In this document: positions 1 through 7,798 of the stretch, piece by piece | Layout of the letters: each line of letters opens with the position of its first letter | How positions within the stretch are numbered: the stretch's first letter is position 1 | Assembly (NCBI RefSeq): GCF_047922965.1 | Contig: NZ_CP150481.1 | Coordinates: 744,001 to 808,000, forward strand | Source: Neptunicella plasticusilytica | Lineage (GTDB): Bacteria > Pseudomonadota > Gammaproteobacteria > Enterobacterales > Alteromonadaceae | DNA: 64,000 nucleotides | Direction of reading: 5' to 3' | The notes under the pieces: model-generated | Told to the model about the DNA's origin: nothing | The model's database searches: none | Seen by the model: the letters and a program-made list of their open reading frames with translations, nothing else | Program-made: the position numbers and the translations under genes

Positions 1-86
1 ATGTCGCCATTCAATTTGTTGATTGTATTTTAAACAGGTTGGATTTTAACAAGCAAAACTTGTTAGGCAACTAATCGGCTGGTGAG

Positions 87-1256
87 CTACTTTTCAAATA
101 TAGACATGTAGGATTTATACGTCTTTACTGAGGCTATCGCCAACTCCTTCGTTGGCAAATTGCATAAATTCGCTGCAAAGGAGTCCCTCTGCTTAACGTG
201 CTGCTTGCAGTTTAATTGCAACGTTTTGTATATGTCATTCGCACCGGCTAGGTTATCGTTCAATAACCAATATCCCATCAAGAGCATGTCAGCCTGAACA
301 AAATTATGATTTCCTTTTGATATATATTTGTCTCTTGCGCGGGCTAATTTCTCCATCGCTGATTCAGCATTGTTCCCCCTAAGTAATATGACACCTTCCC
401 AAAAGAAACCTTCTGGATTTTCGGGAAACATTGTCTCAAGATCGGTCGAATGTTTTAACGCTTCTTCAGTTCGGCGCGTCTCAATTAATATCGGAATAAT
501 GTTCTGAATTGCGATTTCATTATCGGGCTTAACTTCCAGAGAGCGTTTGTATAAATCGACTACTTCACTGTTTCTACCTAAGCGCCTCATCGCACGAGCA
601 TGATGATCTATTGCCGGATAGTATGCGGGACATTCTTCATAAATTGATTGATATTGAGTGGCTGCTTCTGCAAATAATTCTTGAGAAAACGTTGCATTCG
701 CTTTGGAAAACAACTCGTTCATTCTAGCTTTTCGCGCAGGAGGAATATGCAACTCTAATAAGTGCACACTTTCGTGCACAAATATCATGAATAGCCATTC
801 CGTGCTTTTGCCTGGTAATTGCTTTAATGACGAAATCGGTATTCCTGACATTCGACTTCCAACACTACGAGGATCGCGTCGGATAATTGATCCATCAATA
901 TAAGTTTCACGTTCGCACGCAAACGTCACTCCAGCACTGAATAGCTCACTCTCTAAGAACAACTTGTAGTTTGTGGGAAACCACCAAAGACTTAGCGCTT
1001 TCTCGACGTCAATTACATAAAGTTTTGGCGTATAATGAGTTGAAGCAGACTGAGGCTGATTAACTAGAATACCTTTTTGATCCGCAAATTCCTTTATCGA
1101 ATCAGTTGGCTTGATGAGAAGTCCGTGCCTTGATGCAAGTTCTACAAATGCTTTACTCTGAAATGGTTGATTAAAAAAATGCCAAAACTGATTCACTCCG
1201 CCCAAAAGAAGCGTCAACAAAAAGATACAAAGTACTATGAGTTTTCCTTTCTTCAT
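87..1256 (-). CDS. TPR protein with HExxH metallopeptidase-like motif
   Basis: I do not recognise the family. The 389-residue product begins with one hydrophobic segment (about residues 5-22), read as a signal anchor or signal peptide. A central domain carries HESVHLLE at residues 161-168, an HExxH pattern typical of zinc metallopeptidases, with a further Glu three residues on. From about residue 190 to the end the chain is helical and looks like tetratricopeptide repeats (for example the stretch with LYKRSLEVKPDN). The start codon shares one base with the stop of the upstream membrane-protein gene (TAATG), so the two are probably translationally coupled. A periplasmic or membrane-bound protease is possible, but HExxH alone is weak proof. 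The first 1.7 kb looks AT-richer than what follows, which hints at a separate origin. Confidence 0.75.
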   Translation of the reverse strand: MKKGKLIVLCIFLLTLLLGGVNQFWHFFNQPFQSKAFVELASRHGLLIKPTDSIKEFADQKGILVNQPQSASTHYTPKLYVIDVEKALSLWWFPTNYKLFLESELFSAGVTFACERETYIDGSIIRRDPRSVGSRMSGIPISSLKQLPGKSTEWLFMIFVHESVHLLELHIPPARKARMNELFSKANATFSQELFAEAATQYQSIYEECPAYYPAIDHHARAMRRLGRNSEVVDLYKRSLEVKPDNEIAIQNIIPILIETRRTEEALKHSTDLETMFPENPEGFFWEGVILLRGNNAESAMEKLARARDKYISKGNHNFVQADMLLMGYWLLNDNLAGANDIYKTLQLNCKQHVKQRDSFAANLCNLPTKELAIASVKTYKSYMSIFEK

Positions 1257-1693
1257 TACCCCGTTCCAGCTTTCTGAGTACCTTTACGAGTAAGATTAAC
1301 GCCAAGCATCGTTTGCCAGAAGAAGCCATTCTGAAACGCCATAAGTGATCCAGCAAAGGCATCTGGATGTTCAATAGCTACTGAATAAGTAACAAACAAT
1401 ACTAACGGAGATAATACTATAGGTGCGAATGACGCAAGTGTTAGCCTGGAAGATGGATCTTGTGATCTCGCCCAGATGATACTCGACAAGATACCGAGCA
1501 GAGTACTTAGTCCAAGGATAAAGCCAGGAAACATACTGGCGTATGCAGGCCAATTATCTTGCACAATTTGTGGAGCAGTAAATCTGGTAATTGAATCTTC
1601 TATTCCTGTTGCGTGCGGATACAAAAACCACCACCCTGCGATATGCAAGGCTACGCAAATCAAGATTCCGACAACAATTAATATTTTTTTCAT
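1256..1693 (-). CDS. small integral membrane protein of unknown function
   Basis: A 145-residue hydrophobic protein with a membrane segment at the N-terminus (about residues 3-25) and two or three more (about 55-75, 85-107 and possibly 118-135). No family is recognised. I place the start at the ATG preceded by AAGGG six bases upstream; a TTG codon directly before it in frame is less likely. It is the first gene of a two-gene unit and its stop overlaps the start of the TPR/HExxH gene by one base. That suggests the two products work together at the membrane, perhaps with this one as an anchor or immunity-like partner; this is inference only. Confidence 0.65.
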   Translation of the reverse strand: MKKILIVVGILICVALHIAGWWFLYPHATGIEDSITRFTAPQIVQDNWPAYASMFPGFILGLSTLLGILSSIIWARSQDPSSRLTLASFAPIVLSPLVLFVTYSVAIEHPDAFAGSLMAFQNGFFWQTMLGVNLTRKGTQKAGTG

Positions 1694-2026
1694 CAAAATC
1701 CCTTTATTTTTCAGAACTATGTTGACGACGAGTCAATAAAGGACAACAGCTTTAATATCAAGACCATAAACACTTCCTGACAGTCCTTGCTATCTGTATA
1801 ACCACTCTACAGATGCACGAAAACGAATGGAAGCCTGTTTTCATCAATTACAACAAAAAGCTCCATTGCTCCTTGCAACCAATTGATTCTTTTCTTTTAA
1901 CCCACCTAATAGTAAAGCAAGGTTATTGTTAGCGTACTAACATAAAATTATTGTATGGATGGTCTCCAGTCATCTGATTGATGTACAAATAACGTTGAAC
2001 TTTGAGCAAAAAGCTGATTACCGTCG
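1694..2026. other. intergenic stretch, no gene seen
   Basis: AT-rich spacer between the histidine kinase 3' end and the membrane-protein pair. It should hold the promoter of the pair, but no clear -35/-10 can be singled out. The only structure seen is a short inverted repeat, TGTTAG-N4-CTAACA, at 1927-1942. A 19-codon minus-strand ORF near 1880 has a Shine-Dalgarno sequence too close to its ATG to be convincing. Confidence 0.4.
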
Positions 2027-3256
2027 TTACCATGACAGACGGGCGACGACACGCTTGTCGGCAGCGAGCAGCGAAAACGACCAGCCATTGCGCTCACACA
2101 ACCGTTGCACTATACCCAGTCCCAGACCATAGCCTTGAGAGGACGTAGCGGTCGGAGCTTGCCGCTCATCAGTTTCACTGCTCAATTGGTTGGTGATTAA
2201 TAGCTCATGCTCTTTGATGAGAATGGTAATCTGTCCCTGTTCGTCGAGCGTGTGCTCGAATGCATTTCTAACCAGATTATTGACTGCGATAGAAAAAGCT
2301 TGTGGATGTCCGCAGACTTTGGGTTTTACGAGAGCGTCGATTTCAACATCGATGCACTTGCTGCTTAACAGGTAGCGCTGCTGTTCTATCGCCTGGTTCA
2401 CCAACGGCATCACTAAAAATTGCTCGTCATACAATCCGTCGTCGATTTCGCGAGCAAGGCACAAGAACATTTCAATCGTGGTTTTCATGTCGAGTGTTGC
2501 CCGTCTCACTCTATCCAGCGCTTTCACGTCGGCCGCTGACAGGTCGCTTTGTTCAAGCAACTCAAGCGCGCCTGTGATTACCGTGATCGGCGTGCGTAAC
2601 TCATGACTGGCTGAACTGGTAAAGTATCGTTCCCTTTCAACAAATGCGCTGATACGTTCAAGCGTTTTCTCGATGGTCTTAGCGAGCAAGCCAACTTCAT
2701 CATCGCCGAACCGGCTGGATTCTATGCGTTTATGATCTTCAGCCGATAGTTTTTCTGGGTCGATGTCTGCTACCGCCTTTGCGAGTTGCGCGACCGGGGC
2801 GACCGCTTTACGCATCACAACTATACCCAGACCGAAACCAAGCGCGCCTAGCGTCCCCACGACACCGGTGATCACAAGTAATAACCACCAGTCTTCTGAC
2901 GATGCAGCTTCAATCTCGGCAACATCGAAAACCAAAAATGCGCGCGATTGTTCATTGTCGGTAGATAGCACCGCTACATGCAACTCTTCGGTTTCGAACT
3001 CGTAAAATCCTTCAGCAGGGTTTGTCTGCGCCCACTCCCTGAGTGATTCCGGCAAGTTATCAACGTTGTCGTAACCGCGAAGGTCGGTCGATATATCGGG
3101 ATAACTTTGGGCGGCGCGCTGCAGCTGATGCTGCAACACATGGTCTTCGGTCAATCTGATCGCAGCGAAGAAAGCGAACCCCCAGAGCACGCTGAGCACA
3201 GCAACACAGATGGCAAATGCAATTGCGACACGCTTGCGCAAACTGTATCGATACAT
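2027..3256 (-). CDS. sensor histidine kinase
   Basis: Membrane sensor kinase of an OmpR-type two-component system, 409 residues. Two membrane segments (about residues 10-33 and 122-148) enclose a roughly 90-residue periplasmic sensor domain. A HAMP-like linker follows, then the dimerisation/phosphoacceptor helix with the H-box SASHELRTPI (about residue 217). The ATPase domain has an N-box (NNLVRNAFEH) and a G2 box (GYGLGLGI). The usual G1 box (DxGxG) is not visible: the matching place reads LLITNQLSS, with Asn where the nucleotide-binding Asp is expected. A shortened G1 region occurs in some kinases, so activity cannot be excluded. Its ATG shares one base with the response-regulator stop (TAATG). 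The operon also includes a TonB receptor, so the kinase may sense the receptor's substrate or its cell-envelope effects. Confidence 0.92.
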   Translation of the reverse strand: MYRYSLRKRVAIAFAICVAVLSVLWGFAFFAAIRLTEDHVLQHQLQRAAQSYPDISTDLRGYDNVDNLPESLREWAQTNPAEGFYEFETEELHVAVLSTDNEQSRAFLVFDVAEIEAASSEDWWLLLVITGVVGTLGALGFGLGIVVMRKAVAPVAQLAKAVADIDPEKLSAEDHKRIESSRFGDDEVGLLAKTIEKTLERISAFVERERYFTSSASHELRTPITVITGALELLEQSDLSAADVKALDRVRRATLDMKTTIEMFLCLAREIDDGLYDEQFLVMPLVNQAIEQQRYLLSSKCIDVEIDALVKPKVCGHPQAFSIAVNNLVRNAFEHTLDEQGQITILIKEHELLITNQLSSETDERQAPTATSSQGYGLGLGIVQRLCERNGWSFSLLAADKRVVARLSW

Positions 3257-3957
3257 TACTCATCCTCTGCAATTCGGTAGCCGATCCGATGTACCGTATG
3301 AATTAGCGGTTTCTCAAACGGTTTATCGATAGCCTGCCGCAGTTTGTACATATGCGAGCGAAGCGCATCGCCATCAGGGTGCTCGTCAGCCCATAACAAG
3401 GTTTCAAGAACATCGCGCTTCACCACCGACGGTGCCTCTTCCATTAGCCGTTGTAGCAATTTCATGCCAGTAGGGTTGAGATCGACGCGCCGTCCCGCGC
3501 GATGGACTTGTAGCGTGGAACGATTCAGAGTCAGCTCACCAACAGTTAACAGGTTGTCGGTTTTTCCGTGACTGCGTTTGTACAGCGCTTGCAGTCGAGC
3601 ATGTAGTTCTTGCAATGCGAATGGCTTGACCAGATAGTCATCGGCTCCCGCCTCAAACCCCTTCAGTTTATCGTCCAGCGTGTCTCTCGCCGTTAGCATC
3701 AGTACAGGCGTTGCAACTAAGGCATCAGCTCGCAGCTTTTGGCAAAAACTCAAGCCATCCATCCCCGGCAGCATCAGATCCAGAACAATCACATCAAACG
3801 AATTGGTCAATGCCAGGTGCATCGCGCTGACACCGTCATAGGCAAAATCCAGTATATAGCTGTGCTTTTCGAGATAGGCGGCAATATTCTCACAAATATC
3901 GCGGTTGTCTTCGACAATCAATGCTCTGATTGTTGGTGCACCAAACGCCTGTACCAT
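3256..3957 (-). CDS. OmpR/PhoB-family response regulator
   Basis: DNA-binding response regulator, 233 residues from the chosen start. The receiver domain has the acidic pair in VEDN, the phosphoacceptor Asp (residue 60, in VLDLMLPGMDG) and the conserved Lys in LVKPF. A winged-helix domain fills the C-terminal 95 residues. An in-frame ATG nine codons earlier overlaps the receptor gene but lacks a ribosome site; the ATG used here has AGGGGAAAAG directly upstream. It lies 20 bases after the TonB receptor and one base into the kinase gene, so all three are probably one transcript. Likely partner: the kinase just downstream. Targets unknown; the receptor promoter is the obvious candidate. Confidence 0.93.
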   Translation of the reverse strand: MVQAFGAPTIRALIVEDNRDICENIAAYLEKHSYILDFAYDGVSAMHLALTNSFDVIVLDLMLPGMDGLSFCQKLRADALVATPVLMLTARDTLDDKLKGFEAGADDYLVKPFALQELHARLQALYKRSHGKTDNLLTVGELTLNRSTLQVHRAGRRVDLNPTGMKLLQRLMEEAPSVVKRDVLETLLWADEHPDGDALRSHMYKLRQAIDKPFEKPLIHTVHRIGYRIAEDE

Positions 3958-3977
3958 ATGCTTTTCCCCTTGCGCCT

Positions 3978-6362
3978 TTACCATGCGTAGTCCATTCGCA
4001 GACCAATCAGCGGCTCGGCTTCGCTATCGTCTTTCACTTCAACACCTCGGCGGTAGTCAAACTCGGTGTCGTCGCTTGACGATGCTGCCGTTACATTGAT
4101 GACATCGAGAAAGGCGGTGACATCGATGGGACCAAAAGCGCGCCGATAGTCAACACGAACGTTCAACAAGCCAGAACCACTTTTACGACCAACATTACGT
4201 TCGGTAATCTCTTTTGAGTAGCGTAGGGGCTGTCCTGACCCTAACACGTCTGAGTGAATAATAAACTCGTCGTCTGGTCTGCCGGACAGATATTTGTAGC
4301 GCCCGGCAACCTTCCAGTGATCGTTGATTTCCCAGGTCAAGCCGAGCGTAGCGACATGTTTGCGACTAAATTCTGCGGCGACATCCCCGCGACCATCTTT
4401 GCGGTCAACAACGGCATCATTGTAAGAATAGGTTGCGGTAGCATAAAGGCCTTCGAAAATCGTACCCTGCACCACGAAATCGACACCGTACGACGAACCA
4501 TCACCCAGGTTGGCAAAGGTTCCGCTTGCCCGGTCAAGGTCTACCACCAGTTTGTCGAGGCTTTGATAATAGGCCTCGGTTAACAGGGACCAGTTGTTGG
4601 TCGGGAAATACTTAAAACCGACACTGGTATGGGTGATTTTTTCAGTCTTAAGCTTGTTTGACTCATTAGCAGCAAGTTCTAAATAGCGTGGTGACTGATG
4701 AAATAATCCAGCGGTGGCAAAATACCTGACACTGTTACCCGGCTGCCAGTTGACGCTAAACCTCGGTGACGCAAAACTTTCGTCGGCAAAACCGTCCCGT
4801 TCGACCCGCAAGCCAGTGCCAAGATCCCAATCACCGAATTCAAAAACCTGATCGACGTAGCCAGCATAGTTGGTTTCTTTCTGTCGTATTGATGAGTTGA
4901 TACTCTCAGGCGTCAGTACTATAAAATGCTGCCCGGGATCCGGTCTGAAGTCATCGTCGTCGTAGACAAACCGGTTCCAATTGCCATCCAGGACAGTGTT
5001 GTAGTCCAGTTCAATCTGCGTAACCCGAACACCGGCACTGAACGTACCCCATTGATTGAGTGTTTCAAAGTCGCTTCGCCAGCCGATCTCCGTTTCATTT
5101 TCACCTATGGTAATAATGTTCTCCCGCACCGGAAAATCAGACGCGGGCGAGTCTGCGGGGACCAGATCAGGAAAGGCCTCACCTTCTGAGCTGATTTTGT
5201 CACTTTTGCGGTAATAAAGCTTGTTGGTCCAGACCGCTTGATCAAAAACTAATGACCGCAGAGTTAAACCATATAAATCACTATCCTGCACTTCATCCTG
5301 CAGCGCGACATCTTCGAAATTTGGCGACGCAAAAACGTGAGTGACACCGCGAGTGTAGTCCTCGTGGGTATCCATTAGCAGAACTTCCAGTGTGTTGTCC
5401 GGATTAACAGGGATAACCGACTTGACGATGATATCTCTTAACACCGGCTCACCAATGTCCAGCTCTTCAATCGTTTCAAATAACTTGCCGAAGTCCAGTC
5501 GACGGGCAGACATCAGCATGGTTGCGTCTTTAGTGATGCCGACAGGGCCATCGTAACCCACTTCATAGCCTGCGAGGTCATAGCGAAAACTGGCTGACGG
5601 ACTTGGGTTACCATCGGCAACGTCCAGCTTGAGTAGCGATGCTGCACGGCCACCATAAGCCGGCCCCCAACCACCTGGAGAGAACTCCGCTCCGCTGACG
5701 ACGTTGGGTGCGAAAATCGAGAAACGGCCGCCCCCACCGATATCTTCCTCTTCTCCCAGTGTTGCATCAAAGTGCACGGCTTTATCAAAGGGAAAGCCAT
5801 CAACGAATAACAAATTATCTCTTGGTCCGCGGCCGCGTACACTAAAGCTGGCGAATTCACTGTTGGATGCCAGGCCGGGCAATCCGTCCAACGAGAGGAG
5901 TGGATCTGCACCACCACCCACAGCGCTTCGCAACGCTTCTCTGTCGAGATAGGTGCTGGAAGCTGAGGCAGAGATATCGGCTTGCTGCGCCCGAACCTCC
6001 ACGACTTCAATTGTGTGTTCTCTAAGTTTAAATTCTACCTTGATATTTTTGCGCGTCACCACGCGTATGCTTGGCTCATACAATGAAGCGAACCCGCTTT
6101 TGGTCACGTTCACCGAGTAGAGACCCGGGTCGAGCTGTTCAACGACGGTGCGACCTTGTTCGTCGGTTGCTAACGTTTGCGTAGACGAGGTTTCTCGTTC
6201 CTTGAGTGTGATCTGCACACTTGATAATGGCCGGTCTGTATTCTGATCTTTGACTATAATGGTCAGCGAACCGGGCGCCTCGGCTGCATTTGCGCAAAAT
6301 GGAAAGCCAATCATAAGCGGCCACAGAGTCAACCAGGATATTTGTCTCAGGTACCTGCTCAT
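3978..6362 (-). CDS. TonB-dependent receptor with N-terminal carboxypeptidase-like domain
   Basis: Outer-membrane active transporter, 794 residues. After a signal peptide ending near FCANA comes a beta-sandwich of the carboxypeptidase-regulatory-like type (about residues 30-110, TLKERETSS to KFKLRE-like strands). The plug domain follows (SVRGRGPRDNLLFVDGFP, then a GGWGPAYGGRAASLLKL segment), and then the 22-strand barrel, ending in an aromatic residue as expected (DYAW). I start it at the ATG with GGAGG nine bases upstream; an upstream in-frame ATG has no ribosome site. It is the first gene of the operon with the response regulator and kinase. Substrate unknown: no binding protein or enzyme gene is next to it. 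Its 5' end is tandemly duplicated (see separate entries). Confidence 0.93.
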   Translation of the reverse strand: MSRYLRQISWLTLWPLMIGFPFCANAAEAPGSLTIIVKDQNTDRPLSSVQITLKERETSSTQTLATDEQGRTVVEQLDPGLYSVNVTKSGFASLYEPSIRVVTRKNIKVEFKLREHTIEVVEVRAQQADISASASSTYLDREALRSAVGGGADPLLSLDGLPGLASNSEFASFSVRGRGPRDNLLFVDGFPFDKAVHFDATLGEEEDIGGGGRFSIFAPNVVSGAEFSPGGWGPAYGGRAASLLKLDVADGNPSPSASFRYDLAGYEVGYDGPVGITKDATMLMSARRLDFGKLFETIEELDIGEPVLRDIIVKSVIPVNPDNTLEVLLMDTHEDYTRGVTHVFASPNFEDVALQDEVQDSDLYGLTLRSLVFDQAVWTNKLYYRKSDKISSEGEAFPDLVPADSPASDFPVRENIITIGENETEIGWRSDFETLNQWGTFSAGVRVTQIELDYNTVLDGNWNRFVYDDDDFRPDPGQHFIVLTPESINSSIRQKETNYAGYVDQVFEFGDWDLGTGLRVERDGFADESFASPRFSVNWQPGNSVRYFATAGLFHQSPRYLELAANESNKLKTEKITHTSVGFKYFPTNNWSLLTEAYYQSLDKLVVDLDRASGTFANLGDGSSYGVDFVVQGTIFEGLYATATYSYNDAVVDRKDGRGDVAAEFSRKHVATLGLTWEINDHWKVAGRYKYLSGRPDDEFIIHSDVLGSGQPLRYSKEITERNVGRKSGSGLLNVRVDYRRAFGPIDVTAFLDVINVTAASSSDDTEFDYRRGVEVKDDSEAEPLIGLRMDYAW

Positions 6363-6430
6363 AGTGCTATCCCTCCAAGATTTAACCACCATGCCTGTCT
6401 CAATTGCTTGCTCATATAGCTATCCTCCAA
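6326..6430 (-). repeat. 52-bp imperfect tandem duplication spanning the receptor start
   Basis: Two adjacent copies (6430-6379 and 6378-6326 on the minus strand). Each contains TTGGAGG, ATAGC, TATGAGCA, TGAGACA and TGGTT at the same relative places, with about 70 percent identity between them. Each copy carries its own Shine-Dalgarno sequence and ATG. A one-base length difference puts the first ATG in another frame from the receptor. Confidence 0.75.
6359..6415 (-). CDS. putative 18-residue leader peptide before the TonB receptor
   Basis: A short reading frame with a good ribosome site (GGAGG, eight bases before its ATG). Its TGA stop overlaps the receptor ATG (ATGA), the classic arrangement for translational coupling. 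The peptide begins MSKQLRQAWWLNL, clearly similar to the receptor's own start MSRYLRQISWLTL, because the two starts lie in tandem copies of a 52-bp unit. It could regulate receptor translation or be a harmless by-product of the duplication. No expression evidence can be read from sequence. Confidence 0.4.
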   Translation of the reverse strand: MSKQLRQAWWLNLGGIAL

Positions 6431-6626
6431 CGATTAATTGTATTTATTTGATGAAACGCTGTGAGGTTAGCAAAGCCAATGTGACTAAAATGTCGCCAAA
6501 ATATGAAGGCTACATTATGCCGCATTTAGAAAAACATCAATTTCATCGATGGCGACTGACGCGGCACGCACGCTAAAAGTAAAGTCGTCGGAAACCTAAT
6601 CAAATCCCCCGCGAACTAGCTAACTG

Positions 6627-6675
6627 TAGTTACGTAACTATTATGGTTGCATAATAATAGTTGTTTATGTAATTA
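6627..6675 (+). promoter_or_regulatory. putative promoter with palindrome upstream of methyltransferase
   Basis: A perfect 14-bp palindrome TAGTTACGTAACTA (6627-6640) sits just before a plausible sigma70 promoter: TTGCAT (6647-6652), 17-base spacer, TAATTA (6670-6675). The arrangement suits an operator next to the -35 box of the methyltransferase gene. The rest of the 300-base gap up to the receptor start holds only the leader frame described above. Confidence 0.4.
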
Positions 6676-6717
6676 TATTTGTTACAAGAGTAGGCCAATA
6701 CAATCGAGAACATAACT

Positions 6718-7434
6718 ATGGATAACGACAGACCCAATTTTTTTGGTAAAGAACATGCCGCTCATTACGATAAAAGCTCAGAGCGTCTTGCTGCGCTTAA
6801 AAATGCCCTGCACTCGATCTTGAATATTGTCTTTAGGGACTTGCCGTCCCAAAGCGAGATATTGTGCGTCGGGGCCGGGACGGGGGCTGAAATTATAGCC
6901 CTGGCCGAGTGTTATCCGGAGTGGCGATTCATGGCACTCGATCCGTCAGAAGCAATGCTGGATGTATGCAGGCAGAAAGTTGAAAAAGCGGGCTTGTCAG
7001 CAAGGTGTGATTTTCATATCGGCTATATCGACTCACTTCCAGCAGATAAATTCTATGATGCGGCCACCTCGATTTTGGTTTCGCAGTTTTTAACTGATGT
7101 ACAACAGCGACGCGAATTTTTTAAACAGGTCCGTAATCGCATGAAATCCGGGGGCTATTTATTTAACGCCGATCTTGCTCGCCCGGCAACAGCCCAGTCC
7201 TATGAAGGATTAAAAGACGCGTGGATTAAAATGCAAATGTTTACCGGACTATCCAGACAAAAGGCACAAGAATCAACTGCGTTGTGGAGAACCCATCTTG
7301 CAGTGTCAGAGCCTGCCGAAATTGAAAGTATTATTGTCTCAGGAGGGTTCCAAAGTCCGCTACTCTGTTACCAGGCACTATTCATTCATGCATGGTGCGC
7401 GAAAGTGCCCAATAACGTTTTATCCTCTTGTTAG
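6718..7434 (+). CDS. class I SAM-dependent methyltransferase
   Basis: Soluble 238-residue Rossmann-fold methyltransferase. Motif I is LCVGAGTGAEI (about residues 50-60), the acidic residue ending strand 2 is in MALDPSEAML, and the post-motif reads TSILVSQFLTDVQQR. The overall layout matches small-molecule methyltransferases of the Methyltransf_12/25 group that also includes tRNA cmo5U-type enzymes. The acceptor substrate cannot be told. It stands alone, divergent from the TonB receptor operon, with GAGAA as a weak ribosome site. No neighbour points to a pathway. Confidence 0.85.
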   Translation: MDNDRPNFFGKEHAAHYDKSSERLAALKNALHSILNIVFRDLPSQSEILCVGAGTGAEIIALAECYPEWRFMALDPSEAMLDVCRQKVEKAGLSARCDFHIGYIDSLPADKFYDAATSILVSQFLTDVQQRREFFKQVRNRMKSGGYLFNADLARPATAQSYEGLKDAWIKMQMFTGLSRQKAQESTALWRTHLAVSEPAEIESIIVSGGFQSPLLCYQALFIHAWCAKVPNNVLSSC

Positions 7435-7701
7435 GATTTTATCGGAGCTAGAGAATCGGTCAGCTGTTGTGAACACCATCCCGTACTGGAAGTCCGCTTT
7501 TCTGCTGGCCAAAGCAGCTTATTGTTGATCTACCTAGATCCGGCATTACCGCAAAGAGTCGCCATGCCAACTGCGACACAGCAATTTTATTAAATGGTAC
7601 ACGACAGGTTAATTAGTGCTGTTTTTATATGTAGGTACAGCAAAATAATCCAGCTTGTTCTTAAATCTGCAACTCTAATTGCTAAATGCAAGATTTTATT
7701 A

Positions 7702-7745
7702 GTCAAATAACAAATTTGACCACTAACCCTTTTTTCCGTTTATGT
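7702..7745 (+). promoter_or_regulatory. putative promoter/operator of the pentonate operon
   Basis: An inverted repeat GTCAAAT-N5-ATTTGAC (7702-7720) overlaps a -35-like TTGACC (7716-7721), followed 18 bases later by TTATGT. An operator covering the -35 box fits repression by an unlinked regulator; no regulator gene lies in this operon. The other 270 bases of this gap, from 7435, show no gene. Confidence 0.45.
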
Positions 7746-7798
7746 CACACTGTTTGTTAAATAAATGTTAACCAATCATTGTGAGAGGATCTGAAATA

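Noticed and set aside
1870..1885. Minus-strand mini-ORF with AAGGAGCA before ATG
   Set aside because: The ribosome site is only two bases from the ATG and the frame is 19 codons with no similarity or context.
7298..7528. 76-codon frame overlapping the end of the methyltransferase gene and running past it
   Set aside because: It overlaps the real gene in another frame and has no ribosome site; no sign of a frameshift in the methyltransferase, which ends normally.
7520..7535. TGTTGATCT resembling part of the structured-repeat end
   Set aside because: Only nine bases match and the surrounding bases do not; expected by chance in 64 kb.
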